A stretch of DNA of 24,118 bases from an uncultured Traorella sp. GTDB taxonomy: Bacteria > Bacillota_I > Bacilli_A > Erysipelotrichales > Erysipelotrichaceae. The position numbers and the translations under genes were made by a program. The notes beneath the pieces are model-generated. The model had not been told where the DNA came from and did not search any database. It saw only the letters and a list, made by a program, of their open reading frames with translations. The stretch's first letter is position 1, and every line of letters begins with the position of its first letter. Below, piece by piece: positions 14,917 through 23,966 of the stretch. The DNA is taken from NCBI GenBank assembly GCA_945919165.1, contig CAMEIZ010000009.1:1-24118 (forward strand), in the 5' to 3' direction.

Positions 14917-16743
14917 ATGAGAACACTCACGATACAGAATCATTCTTCATTTGACTGGAATATCTTGATTTATGCATCTATTGGCATGATTTTTTCAATC
15001 AGTGGATCTTTACAGCTTTTGATTGCTTTATTTCCTTTTATTTACATAAGATCATATAAAGTAAAAGCAGTTTTTTTCTTATCATTGATACCTTTATTTT
15101 TTGTTTCGCCGAATTTATTTTATCAGTTTTTCATTTTTGTGGTTGGATATCACTTATTTGGATATTTTACTCTCCTGTGTAAAGGAAATATTATGAAAAG
15201 TGAACAGTTTTATGTCGGATTAAGTGCTTTCAGTCTTTCTCTTATTCAAACTTCTGATATAAGAACAGCTGTTTCCTTTTTGGTGATTCAAATGATTTTT
15301 TATCATGAAAACTTGAAATCATTTGAATGGCTGAAAAAAGAATTCAACCTTTCACAAAGTCTGTATGCCATCATAACAGTTGGAGTTATATCAATCCTTG
15401 GTAAGTTTATGCCTCAGTATGCCTACTTATTCGCTAATTTGGGATTGATTTTTATTTGTTTTGGATGTTCACCGCTTTTGAGCATCGCTTCATTTTTTTT
15501 AATCAATCTTATGAGTACTGGTTTGATCAGCTTTGAAAGCTTTGTCTTTATCTACTTGCTATCTTTGCTCAGGGATCATCTGGGTCTAATGATTTTAGTC
15601 TATTTTGGTTTGTTTATATCTTCTTTGAATGATTTGAATCAAATATTGATTATGGGTCTATATCTAGTCTTTTTCCTCTTGTTGTCAAAAGAAGGTATAC
15701 CCCTACAAAACGAACAAATCAAAGAATCCAATGCCAAGGCATTTTTACATAAACAGTTATTAAATTTTTCTTTGATATTCGATCATTTAGGAACCTATTA
15801 TGAAAATGTTTCTCAGATCGAAAGCAGTTTTTTAAAAAGTATGTCAAAAGCTTTGGATTATACTTCAAAAAAATGTATCAGTGATGATGCATCAACAGAT
15901 TCACTCAAAAATCAGATCATTTACATATTTGAAGGATATGAAATCAGCTATGAGGAAATTAGTGTTGAAGAAAATGAAGAGGGGTTTATCCGTCTGAATT
16001 GTGCATTGCTTCATTTTCACGAAAATGATGTTAAAGAGGTTTTACTGCCCCTATTAGATCATATTTTACCAACCCCAATGGAATGTGTCGGGATTCAGAA
16101 CAGTTTGACACATCTGGGCATATTACATGTGGAATTAATTTCAAAACCACCTGTTCAAATTGATGCTTATGCGGATAGTGCACATAATAACAGAACCTGT
16201 GGGGATTCATTTTCAATTTTTAACCATTCAAGAAGTGTATATTGCATGATATCAGATGGTATGGGTGTTGGCGTTGAAGCAAGCAAAATATCGAAATGCA
16301 TCATACATTTGTTTCAGCGAATGATTTTTTCAAATATTCAAGAAATTGAAGCCATGAACTGTATAAATAAACTGCTTCAAAGTGATGCGTATGCAACATG
16401 TGATGTTTTGGCATTTGATCGTTATCGGAAAAGCGTGATTATTTGTAAATCGGCTGCTAATCCAACCTATTTGATACGTAAAGGAGAATTATTTGCGATA
16501 TGGGGGAATTCACTTCCTATTGGCATTGTTGCGCATATTGAAGTGGACCATATTCATGTTGAAGTTGAAAAAGGTGATTGGTTTGTGATGAGCAGTGATG
16601 GCGTTCATGTTGAAGAAATACTAAAATGGATGAAGGAAAGTGAGAATCTTTGCGCAAGAAAGGAAGTCGAGCGCTTTATGAAGATGATGAAAGAAGTTGA
16701 AAGAAGTGATGATTCGACAATATTATTGGCAAAAGTTAAATAA
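14917..16743 (+). CDS. spoIIE: Stage II sporulation protein E, PP2C phosphatase
   Basis: Dephosphorylates SpoIIAA, which frees sigma-F in the forespore, and interacts with FtsZ at the polar septum. The 608-residue protein has an N-terminal membrane region (about 18-262, roughly eight to ten helices), a linker/regulatory region (about 265-400) and a PP2C domain (about 415-606). Metal residues are present: Asp430 (CGDS), Asp447 (ISDGMG), Asp561 (SSDG) and Asp598-Asp599 (DDST). It is about 220 residues shorter than Bacillus SpoIIE, mainly in the part between the membrane region and the phosphatase. AGGGGG (14906-14911) precedes the ATG. tilS, hpt and ftsH follow, as in Bacillus. Confidence 0.93.
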   Translation: MRTLTIQNHSSFDWNILIYASIGMIFSISGSLQLLIALFPFIYIRSYKVKAVFFLSLIPLFFVSPNLFYQFFIFVVGYHLFGYFTLLCKGNIMKSEQFYVGLSAFSLSLIQTSDIRTAVSFLVIQMIFYHENLKSFEWLKKEFNLSQSLYAIITVGVISILGKFMPQYAYLFANLGLIFICFGCSPLLSIASFFLINLMSTGLISFESFVFIYLLSLLRDHLGLMILVYFGLFISSLNDLNQILIMGLYLVFFLLLSKEGIPLQNEQIKESNAKAFLHKQLLNFSLIFDHLGTYYENVSQIESSFLKSMSKALDYTSKKCISDDASTDSLKNQIIYIFEGYEISYEEISVEENEEGFIRLNCALLHFHENDVKEVLLPLLDHILPTPMECVGIQNSLTHLGILHVELISKPPVQIDAYADSAHNNRTCGDSFSIFNHSRSVYCMISDGMGVGVEASKISKCIIHLFQRMIFSNIQEIEAMNCINKLLQSDAYATCDVLAFDRYRKSVIICKSAANPTYLIRKGELFAIWGNSLPIGIVAHIEVDHIHVEVEKGDWFVMSSDGVHVEEILKWMKESENLCARKEVERFMKMMKEVERSDDSTILLAKVK

Positions 16744-16757
16744 ATTTGTGGTATAAT
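16726..16757 (+). promoter_or_regulatory. Extended -10 promoter of tilS
   Basis: TGGTATAAT (TATAAT at 16752-16757 with a TG one base upstream) lies 8 bp after the spoIIE stop. TTGGCA (16726-16731, 5 of 6) lies inside spoIIE but 20 bp away, so the extended -10 would carry most of the strength. CTTTCC alone separates TATAAT from the ATG, placing the expected transcript start on the A of ATG. Confidence 0.75.
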
Positions 16758-16763
16758 CTTTCC

Positions 16764-17954
16764 ATGAGTAAATATTGTGTAGCAGTTTCTGGGGGCTGTG
16801 ATTCCATGACCTTGCTTGATAAGTGTGTCAAAGCGCATTTGGATATCATAGTTGCCCATGTAAACTATCAAAAAAGAGAATCCGCTTGGCGGGATGAAAA
16901 CATTGTTAAAGATTATTGTAATCAGCATCAAATTCCTTTTTTTGTGAAATATTGTAATCCTGAACACAAGGGAAATTTTCAGGGCTATGCCAGAAAGTTC
17001 AGATATGATTTTTTCAAAGAGCTTTGTGAAAAAGAAAACTGCGTCAGTGTGCTGGTAGCTCATCAGCAAGACGATCTTTTAGAAACCTATTTGATGCAGT
17101 GTCAAAGAAAAAGTGTGCCTCTTACTTATGGCTTGGCTGCAAATGTAAAACTGAATGGCTTGATTATTGAAAGACCTTTATTGGGAATGAGTAAGAAGGA
17201 GTGTTATCAGTATTGTTTTGATCATGATATTGCTTTTGGCGAAGATGAAAGCAATTTTTCCAATGATTATTTACGCAATCGTTTAAGAAAGGAAGTTGTG
17301 GATACTTGGAATGATGAAAAGCGTCAGGAGGTATTAGAAACAATCCGTCAGCGTAATGAAGAAAAATTTGCGCATCAGGATGAAATTATGAAAATTGCGA
17401 AAAGCTTTTCAAATGGTATTGATGTAGCTGTGTTTAAAACTCTTGATGAACCTTTACAGGTTTTGCGGGCATGGCTGAATCTTCATGAAATTGGTTATTC
17501 AATAAGTGAAAGAAGGCTTAAAAAAATCTGCGAAACGATTTTAAAAGATGAAAGTCATTACAGTTTTGAAATTGACCATGTTCAGCTGATGAACAGTTAT
17601 GGTATTTTAGAAATTGTAGAGGATATTGAGTATTCTTATACCTTTGATTCCATTCAGGATTTTGATTGTGAATATTTCAAAATCAGAAAAGAAGGCAGAG
17701 GTGTCGAAGCAGTTACATTAAGTAAGGAAGACTTTCCGATAACGATACGAAGTCCAAAAAAAGAGGATGCAATTAAGCTGAGATATGGAACAAAAAAAAT
17801 CAATCGTTTCTTTATTGACAGAAAAATTTCACACAAACAGCGGAAATGTTATCCAATTGTTGTGAATTGTATGGGAAATGTTGTGTTAGTGCCTGAAATT
17901 GGGTGTGATGTTGAACATTATACTGTTAAACCAAATTGTTTTGTGATAAAATAA
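16764..17954 (+). CDS. tilS: tRNA(Ile)-lysidine synthetase TilS
   Basis: Converts cytidine-34 of the minor tRNA-Ile (CAU) to lysidine using ATP and lysine, so that it reads AUA. The PP-loop SGGCDS (9-14) binds ATP; HQQDDLLET corresponds to the family's HxxDDxxET motif, and NDYLRNRLR matches the conserved segment after it. A C-terminal TilS domain includes ITIRSPKKEDAIKL. The length is 396 residues. I choose the ATG at 16764: the frame is open to a TTG at 16746, but that stretch contains the -10 box. No Shine-Dalgarno sequence is present. hpt follows after 23 bp. Confidence 0.93.
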   Translation: MSKYCVAVSGGCDSMTLLDKCVKAHLDIIVAHVNYQKRESAWRDENIVKDYCNQHQIPFFVKYCNPEHKGNFQGYARKFRYDFFKELCEKENCVSVLVAHQQDDLLETYLMQCQRKSVPLTYGLAANVKLNGLIIERPLLGMSKKECYQYCFDHDIAFGEDESNFSNDYLRNRLRKEVVDTWNDEKRQEVLETIRQRNEEKFAHQDEIMKIAKSFSNGIDVAVFKTLDEPLQVLRAWLNLHEIGYSISERRLKKICETILKDESHYSFEIDHVQLMNSYGILEIVEDIEYSYTFDSIQDFDCEYFKIRKEGRGVEAVTLSKEDFPITIRSPKKEDAIKLRYGTKKINRFFIDRKISHKQRKCYPIVVNCMGNVVLVPEIGCDVEHYTVKPNCFVIK

Positions 17955-17977
17955 CCTATATCATTTCGGAGGTATAT

Positions 17978-18517
17978 ATGCACAAGGATGTGAAGAAAGT
18001 TCTTGTCAGTGAAGAAGAAATTGTAAAACGCTGTGAAGAGCTTGCAAAAGAAATTAAGAAAGATTATGAAAGTAAAAATGAAATTCCGCTATTAGTTGGC
18101 CTTCTGAAAGGAAGTGTCCCTTTTCTTGCAGAACTGGTGAAACATATTGATATGGATATCAAATATGAATTTATGGATGTTTCCAGTTATGAGGGAACAG
18201 AATCTATTGGTGATGTGAAGGTGAATCTTGACTTGAGATCTTCAGTCAAGGGTATCCCAGTATTATTAGTGGAAGATATTATAGATACAGGAAGAACACT
18301 TCAGGAAGTGAAACGGTTGCTCAGCCACAAAGGAGCCAGCGATGTGAAGGTTGTTTCTTTATTAGATAAGCCATCACGCAGAGTGGTGGATATTCAGGCA
18401 GACTATGTTGGATTTGAAGTGCCAAATGAATTTGTGATAGGGTTTGGATTGGATTTTAATCAGAAATATCGCAATCTGCCTTATGTTGGTGTATTAAAGG
18501 ATGAATGTTATCAGTAG
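17978..18517 (+). CDS. hpt: Hypoxanthine phosphoribosyltransferase
   Basis: Purine salvage: joins hypoxanthine (and usually guanine) with PRPP to give IMP or GMP. The 179-residue protein has the normal length, the PRPP-binding loop VLLVEDIIDTGRTL (95-108) with Asp103 as the likely catalytic base, LLKGSVPF (42-49) and the base-contacting Lys131. The ATG at 17978 follows GGAGG (17968-17972); the frame extends to 17936 over the end of tilS, but no site supports that start. The tilS-hpt-ftsH order is conserved across Firmicutes. Confidence 0.96.
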   Translation: MHKDVKKVLVSEEEIVKRCEELAKEIKKDYESKNEIPLLVGLLKGSVPFLAELVKHIDMDIKYEFMDVSSYEGTESIGDVKVNLDLRSSVKGIPVLLVEDIIDTGRTLQEVKRLLSHKGASDVKVVSLLDKPSRRVVDIQADYVGFEVPNEFVIGFGLDFNQKYRNLPYVGVLKDECYQ

Positions 18518-18539
18518 TTTAGAAAGTGAGGAAGGCTAA

Positions 18540-20546
18540 ATGAACAGGAAAAAGATTATTAATGTAATTCCTTATATATTAGCTCTATTTGTTATTTTTA
18601 GTTTGTTAAATGTTTCCAGTATGAACAATACGGAAAGATTTGCATCGAACACCTTTATGAATAAAGCTGAAAGTATGACATTTAAGGATGTCAATATTTC
18701 GGTTGGCAGCGTAAAATTGACAGTAAGCGGTTATTATGTCAATAATGGAAAAGATGTATCTTTCAGTGCAACAATTCCAAATACCGATGAAAATTTGAAT
18801 TGGCTTCAGAAAGTTTTGGATGAAGGAACCAATTCCATTAATATTGTGGATCCTGCAGACAGTTCCAGATGGATGGAACTTTTAATGCCGATTGGATCGC
18901 TGTTGCTTCTAGGTGGCTTATCTTTCTATTTGTTTACAAAGGTTATGCAGCAAGGTGGTAGCAATAAGCAGGCTTTTGAGTTTACCAAGTCAAGACATCG
19001 TGTTGAAAGTAATGTAAAAGTTCGTTTTGATGATGTTGCCGGATGTGAAGAAGAAAAAGAAGAAGTGAAGGAAATCATTGATTATTTGAAAGATCCGAAA
19101 CGTTTCTCAGATATGGGTGCCCGTATTCCAAAGGGAATTTTAATGGTAGGGCCTCCAGGAACAGGTAAAACACTTCTGGCTAAGGCTGTTGCAGGTGAAG
19201 CGGATGTTCCGTTCTTCTCAATCAGTGGTTCTGACTTTGTTGAAATGTTTGTTGGTACTGGTGCAAGCCGTGTACGTGATATGTTTAAGAGTGCGAAAAA
19301 AGCTGCTCCTTGTATTGTTTTCATTGATGAAATCGATGCAGTTGGAAGACAGCGTGGAGCTGGTATGGGCGGCGGAAATGATGAACGTGAACAAACCTTG
19401 AACCAGCTGTTGGTTGAAATGGATGGTATGCAGGAAAATACGGGAATTGTTATTATTGCTGCTACAAACCGTCCAGATGTATTAGATCCGGCTTTACAGC
19501 GTTCAGGTCGATTTGACCGTCAGGTTACGGTATCGCTTCCTGATAAAAAAGGACGTACAGAAATTCTTCAGGTTCATGCCAGAAATAAGAAGTTGGCAAG
19601 TGATGTATCTTTGGAAAATCTGGCAAAAAGATGCCCAGGCTTCTCTGGAGCAGATCTTGAAAATGTTCTTAATGAAGGAGCTATATTAGCAGTTCGTGAA
19701 AATCGTAAGGAAATTACGATGAATGATTTGGGAGAAGCCATTGACCGTGTTATGATGGGGCCTGCCAAAAAGTCGAAAAAATACTCTGAAAATGAAAAAC
19801 GTCTAGTGGCTTATCATGAGACGGGACATGCAATTATTGGTCTGAAATTAGAAAATGCCAATATTGTTGAAAAGGTAACGATTATTCCAAGAGGTCATGC
19901 CGGCGGATACAATTTAATGCTTCCGGAAGAAGAAAAAATGTTCCCGACAAAGAAGGACTTTATGGATCAGATTACAGGCTATCTTGGAGGACGTGTCTGT
20001 GAAGAAGTTGTCTTCAATGAAATCAGTGCCGGAGCCAGCAATGATATTCAGGAAGCTACAAAGATTGCGAAAGCCATGGTTCGTTCTTATGGTATGAGTA
20101 AGCTGGGACCTATTCAATATTCAGATGAATCAGGCAATGTTTTCTTAGGAAGAGATTATTCCAGCAATGGTGCTAATTATTCCAGTGAAATTGCTTTTGA
20201 AATTGATAAAGAAATTCGTCGCATTATCAATGAATGCTATGAAAATTGTAAGAAGATTATTATGGAAAACCGTGATCTGATTGATTTGATTGCTACAAAA
20301 CTGATTGAAGAAGAAACACTGACAAGTGAACAAATCATGAATCTTGCAACATATGGTCAAATGACAAAACCTCAAGTTGAGGAATGTAATCCAATTGAAC
20401 TTGTGGATGACATGAGCCATGTGCCAAATAACAGCAAAATTGAGACTGCTGAAGAAGGAATGGTTACAACACCGCTTGATGGACATGAAGGAAATATCGT
20501 GGTTCAAGATGGTGAGGACAAAGATCCGGTAGAACCAAAAAACTAA
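18540..20546 (+). CDS. ftsH: ATP-dependent zinc metalloprotease FtsH
   Basis: Membrane-bound AAA+ protease that degrades damaged or short-lived membrane and cytosolic proteins. The 668-residue protein has TM1 (8-26), an outer domain (about 28-110), TM2 (about 112-132), the AAA+ module with Walker A GPPGTGKT (204-211), Walker B IVFIDEID and the second region of homology ending RSGRFDR, then the zinc protease with HETGH (426-430) and third ligand Asp502. An acidic tail of about 60 residues closes the chain. GTGAGGA lies before the ATG, 22 nt after hpt. Confidence 0.97.
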   Translation: MNRKKIINVIPYILALFVIFSLLNVSSMNNTERFASNTFMNKAESMTFKDVNISVGSVKLTVSGYYVNNGKDVSFSATIPNTDENLNWLQKVLDEGTNSINIVDPADSSRWMELLMPIGSLLLLGGLSFYLFTKVMQQGGSNKQAFEFTKSRHRVESNVKVRFDDVAGCEEEKEEVKEIIDYLKDPKRFSDMGARIPKGILMVGPPGTGKTLLAKAVAGEADVPFFSISGSDFVEMFVGTGASRVRDMFKSAKKAAPCIVFIDEIDAVGRQRGAGMGGGNDEREQTLNQLLVEMDGMQENTGIVIIAATNRPDVLDPALQRSGRFDRQVTVSLPDKKGRTEILQVHARNKKLASDVSLENLAKRCPGFSGADLENVLNEGAILAVRENRKEITMNDLGEAIDRVMMGPAKKSKKYSENEKRLVAYHETGHAIIGLKLENANIVEKVTIIPRGHAGGYNLMLPEEEKMFPTKKDFMDQITGYLGGRVCEEVVFNEISAGASNDIQEATKIAKAMVRSYGMSKLGPIQYSDESGNVFLGRDYSSNGANYSSEIAFEIDKEIRRIINECYENCKKIIMENRDLIDLIATKLIEEETLTSEQIMNLATYGQMTKPQVEECNPIELVDDMSHVPNNSKIETAEEGMVTTPLDGHEGNIVVQDGEDKDPVEPKN

Positions 20547-20567
20547 GGTGCAAAGTTGCACCTTTTG
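20545..20567 (+). terminator. Weak terminator or attenuator after ftsH
   Basis: AAGGTGCA (20545-20552) pairs perfectly with TGCACCTT (20557-20564) across AAGT, with only TTTTG as tail. The stop codon of ftsH overlaps the base of the stem. The short T run suggests partial termination, allowing hslO-dusB-lysS to be read through from ftsH. I see no separate promoter before hslO. Confidence 0.6.
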
Positions 20568-20584
20568 TGGGTTAAGGAGAGTAT

Positions 20585-21451
20585 ATGAAAGATGAATTAG
20601 TAAAGGCATTAGTATGCAATGAACGTGTACGTATTATTGTCAATTCCACAACAAATCTTTGTGAAGAAGCAAGAAAACGTCATGATATGTGGCCAACAGC
20701 TTCAGCAGCTTTAGGAAGAGTGCTGAGTATTGGTTCAATTATGGGCAGTATGCAGAAAAATGAACATGAGAAAGTGACAATTCAAATAAATGGCGGCGGA
20801 CCGATTGGAACGATCATGGTGGATTGTTTTCCTAGTGGTGATGTTCGAGGATTTGTATCAGATCCTCATCAGTTTTATACCTATAATGATACAGGTAAGC
20901 TGGCAGTCGGAGTAGCTGTTGGAAATCAGGGAACATTAAAAGTAATAAAAGATTTAGGTTTGAAGGATGATTTTTCAGGAACTGTAGCGCTTCAAACTGG
21001 AGAAATCGGTGATGATTTTGCTTACTATTTTACAGCCAGTGAACAGATTCCCAGTGCCGTTTCATTAGGAGTATTGGTTGAACCGGATAATTCTGTCAGT
21101 GCTGCAGGAGGGATGTTGATACAGCTTTTACCAAATGCACTTGAAGAAGATATCGTAAAGATTGAAAACATTTTAAAAAATATAAAGCCAATGTCTGAAA
21201 TGATTCATGAAGGAAAAACCTGTGAACAAATTATTTGTGAATTGTTTGATGACGCAGTGATCTTAAGTCATCAGGATATTCATTTTTACTGTCCATGCAG
21301 TAAAGAACATATGAGTGAAGCTTTGACCACTTTGTCTTTGGATGAGATTCAAACAATGATTGATGAAGATCATGGTTGTGAAATTACCTGTCACTGGTGT
21401 GATACCCATTATCAATTCAGTGAGGATGAATTAAGAGAGTTAATCAAATGA
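20585..21451 (+). CDS. hslO: Redox-controlled chaperone Hsp33
   Basis: A chaperone switched on by oxidative unfolding, which holds unfolding proteins until reducing conditions return. The 288-residue protein has the N-terminal domain (1-180) with NGGGPIGTIMVD (69-80), a linker, and a C-terminal zinc switch with four cysteines: Cys236-x-Cys238 and Cys269-x-x-Cys272. All four switch cysteines are present, so the redox function should be intact. AAGGAGAG precedes the ATG. It overlaps dusB by the 4-nt ATGA. Confidence 0.96.
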   Translation: MKDELVKALVCNERVRIIVNSTTNLCEEARKRHDMWPTASAALGRVLSIGSIMGSMQKNEHEKVTIQINGGGPIGTIMVDCFPSGDVRGFVSDPHQFYTYNDTGKLAVGVAVGNQGTLKVIKDLGLKDDFSGTVALQTGEIGDDFAYYFTASEQIPSAVSLGVLVEPDNSVSAAGGMLIQLLPNALEEDIVKIENILKNIKPMSEMIHEGKTCEQIICELFDDAVILSHQDIHFYCPCSKEHMSEALTTLSLDEIQTMIDEDHGCEITCHWCDTHYQFSEDELRELIK

Positions 21452-22443
21452 AAATTGGAAATGTAGAAATTGATAATCCGATTGTCATTGCCCCAATGGC
21501 GGGTATTACAAATCCAGCATTTCGAGAAATCTGCAAGAAATTCAAAGCAGGACTTGTCTGTACAGAAATGGTATCTGATAAAGCAATTTGTTTTGAAAAT
21601 AAGAAAACTTTGTCGATGACACAAGTGAATGAAAATGAACATCCTTTATCGATGCAGCTTTTTGGGCATGACAAGGATACAATGATTCAGGCGGCTATGT
21701 TTTTGGATACTCAGACAGATTGTGATATTATTGATATCAACATGGGTTGTCCTGTGACAAAAATAGTCAAGGCGAATGCCGGAAGTGCTTTAATGAAAGA
21801 TGAAGAATATGCAGCAAGTTTAGTAAAAGAAATAGTGAATCATGTAAAGAAGCCTGTTACTGTGAAAATGCGTATTGGATGGGATAATGAAAATAAAAAT
21901 TGTGTATCATTGGCAAAAAAATTAGAAGCAGCAGGTGTGAGTGCAATTGCTGTTCACGGACGAACAAAAAAACAGATGTATGAAGGAAAAGCTGACTGGA
22001 GCTATATAAAAAAAGTCAAAGAAGCTGTTAAGATTCCGGTAATTGGAAATGGAGATATACGCAGTGTGGAAGATATGATAGCTATGATGGAGATGACAGG
22101 CTGTGATATGGTGATGATTGGCAGAGGAATTTTAGGTGATCCTTGGCTGATAAAACACTGTTTGCATTATTTAAAAACAGGTGAGATTGAAAATGATACT
22201 GATGTCGAAGAAAAGTTTTCACTAGCGTATGAACATGCACAAAGTCTTTGTGAATTAAAAGGTGAAAAAGTCGGTATGAAAGAGATGAGAGGTCATGCTG
22301 CCTGGTATATCAAATCACTGAAATATTCTCATCGTGTAAAAGATTTGATTTCCGGTATGGCAACCTTAGGGGAATTTGGTATAATATTAGAGAACTATAA
22401 GAAATCGTTAGAAAATGATAACTGGCAGTGGTTAGAAAGGTAG
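21448..22443 (+). CDS. dusB: tRNA-dihydrouridine synthase, DusB type
   Basis: FMN- and NADPH-dependent enzyme that reduces uridines in tRNA to dihydrouridine. The 331-residue TIM barrel begins with IAPMAGITNPAFR (14-26), has the catalytic Cys101 in NMGCPVTKIVKANAGSALM, and then AVHGRTKKQMYEG and a later phosphate-binding IGNGDI. The start overlaps hslO in an ATGA, so translation is coupled. Position between hslO and lysS matches Bacillus yacF (dus1). Which uridines it modifies cannot be told from sequence; Firmicute DusB-like enzymes can be broad. Confidence 0.95.
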   Translation: MKIGNVEIDNPIVIAPMAGITNPAFREICKKFKAGLVCTEMVSDKAICFENKKTLSMTQVNENEHPLSMQLFGHDKDTMIQAAMFLDTQTDCDIIDINMGCPVTKIVKANAGSALMKDEEYAASLVKEIVNHVKKPVTVKMRIGWDNENKNCVSLAKKLEAAGVSAIAVHGRTKKQMYEGKADWSYIKKVKEAVKIPVIGNGDIRSVEDMIAMMEMTGCDMVMIGRGILGDPWLIKHCLHYLKTGEIENDTDVEEKFSLAYEHAQSLCELKGEKVGMKEMRGHAAWYIKSLKYSHRVKDLISGMATLGEFGIILENYKKSLENDNWQWLER

Positions 22444-22448
22444 GAAAT

Positions 22449-23942
22449 ATGGAAAATAATGAATTGAATTTAACTGAACAGGAAATTGTCCGACGTGAGA
22501 AGTTAAAAGAATTGGAAGCTAAAGGAATTGCTCCATTTGGAATGAGATATGATCGAACTCATAAATCAGGACAGATTAAAGATCAGTTTGATGACAAAAC
22601 AAAAGAAGAATTGGAAGCTTTAAACCAGAAAGTGAAAATTGCTGGACGTATTATGACAAAACGTTTAATGGGTAAAGCTGGATTTATGCATATTCAGGAT
22701 ATTGATGGCCAGATTCAGATTTATGTTCGTAAGGATGCTATTGGTGAAGATATGTTTGATGTCTTCAAAAAGGCTGATATCGGTGATATCGTAGGAATTG
22801 AAGGAACTGTCATGAAAACCAATCATGGTGAATTGTCTATCAAGGCAGAAGTCTATACCCATTTGACAAAAGCTCTTCGCCCTCTTCCTGAAAAATTCCA
22901 TGGTTTGACAGATATTGAAGAAAGATATCGTCGCCGTTATGTGGATTTGATCATGAATGAAGAAAGCCGTCGTGTAGCCATGCTTCGTCCTAGAATGATT
23001 CGTGCATTACAGGAGTATTTGGACAATCGTGGATTTATGGAAGTTGAAACACCTGTATTGCAGCCAATTCTAGGCGGTGCTAACGCTCGTCCATTTGTGA
23101 CACACCACAACACATTAGATATGGATTTCTATTTACGAATTGCTACTGAACTTCCATTAAAGAGATTGATTGTTGGTGGTTTGGAAAAGGTTTATGAATT
23201 TGGAAGACTTTTCAGAAATGAAGGAATGGATACAAAACATAATCCTGAATTTACAACAGTTGAAGTTTATGAAGCTTATTCAGATATGGATGGCATGATG
23301 GAATTAACTGAAGGAATGATTGAATATGCTGCTTTGAAAGTATGCAATACAACAGATCTTCCATGGAAGGACAAAGTTATCAGCGTAAAAGCACCTTTCA
23401 AGAGATTACATATGGTGGATGCTATCAAGGAAGCAACAGGTGTCGACTTCTGGAAAGAAATGACATTGGATGAAGCTTTACAAATTGCCAAAGAACATCA
23501 CATTGAAGTTGAAGAACATGAAAAGAGTGTTGGACATATCATCAATCTGTTCTTTGAAGAATTCTGTGAAGCAAAGATTATTCAGCCAACTTTTGTATAT
23601 GGACATCCAGTAGAAGTATCACCTCTTGCGAAAAAGAATCCGGATGATGGACGTTTCACAGATCGTTTCGAATTATTTATTGACGGTTGTGAATACTGCA
23701 ATGCCTTTACTGAATTAAATGACCCAATTGATCAGAGAGCTCGTTTTGAAGCTCAAGTTGAAGAGAAAAACAAAGGAAATGATGAAGCCTGTGAAATGGA
23801 TGTTGACTTTGTAGAAGCTCTTGAATACGGTCTGCCGCCTACGGGAGGCATGGGAATGGGAATTGACCGTCTGTGCATGCTTTTGACAAATTCTGACAGT
23901 ATCAGAGATGTTCTGTTGTTCCCACACATGAAGAACAAATAA
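22449..23942 (+). CDS. lysS: Lysyl-tRNA synthetase, class II
   Basis: Charges tRNA-Lys with lysine. The 497-residue protein has the OB-fold anticodon domain (about 63-145), then the class II catalytic core with motif 2 FRNEGMDTKHNPEF (255-268) and motif 3 GMGMGIDRLCMLL near the end. It begins MENNELNLTEQE at the ATG at 22449, after AAAGGTAGGA. The frame is open to a GTG at 22428, but that part overlaps dusB and lacks a ribosome site. There are 5 nt between dusB and lysS, and no T-box leader. Confidence 0.96.
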   Translation: MENNELNLTEQEIVRREKLKELEAKGIAPFGMRYDRTHKSGQIKDQFDDKTKEELEALNQKVKIAGRIMTKRLMGKAGFMHIQDIDGQIQIYVRKDAIGEDMFDVFKKADIGDIVGIEGTVMKTNHGELSIKAEVYTHLTKALRPLPEKFHGLTDIEERYRRRYVDLIMNEESRRVAMLRPRMIRALQEYLDNRGFMEVETPVLQPILGGANARPFVTHHNTLDMDFYLRIATELPLKRLIVGGLEKVYEFGRLFRNEGMDTKHNPEFTTVEVYEAYSDMDGMMELTEGMIEYAALKVCNTTDLPWKDKVISVKAPFKRLHMVDAIKEATGVDFWKEMTLDEALQIAKEHHIEVEEHEKSVGHIINLFFEEFCEAKIIQPTFVYGHPVEVSPLAKKNPDDGRFTDRFELFIDGCEYCNAFTELNDPIDQRARFEAQVEEKNKGNDEACEMDVDFVEALEYGLPPTGGMGMGIDRLCMLLTNSDSIRDVLLFPHMKNK

Positions 23943-23966
23943 GAATTTTAAATCAATAAAGATTGA

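Noticed and set aside
16713..16720. TTCGACAA, a good Spo0A-box match upstream of tilS
   Set aside because: It lies in the conserved DDST codons of the SpoIIE phosphatase, so the protein explains it. Other TGTCGAA copies occur inside tilS and dusB.
16746..16763. TTG start giving TilS six more residues
   Set aside because: No ribosome site, the extra residues are not part of the family, and the stretch contains the TATAAT box.
16605..17069. 154-residue reading frame on the minus strand
   Set aside because: Shadow of spoIIE and tilS, both well supported; no ribosome site or family match.
20145..20609. 154-residue reading frame on the minus strand
   Set aside because: Shadow of the ftsH 3' end, rich in Phe, Ile, Asn and His as expected for antisense of an acidic coding region.
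22380..22448. T-box or lysine riboswitch before lysS
   Set aside because: Only 5 nt separate dusB and lysS; no T-box motif or lysine-element structure fits.
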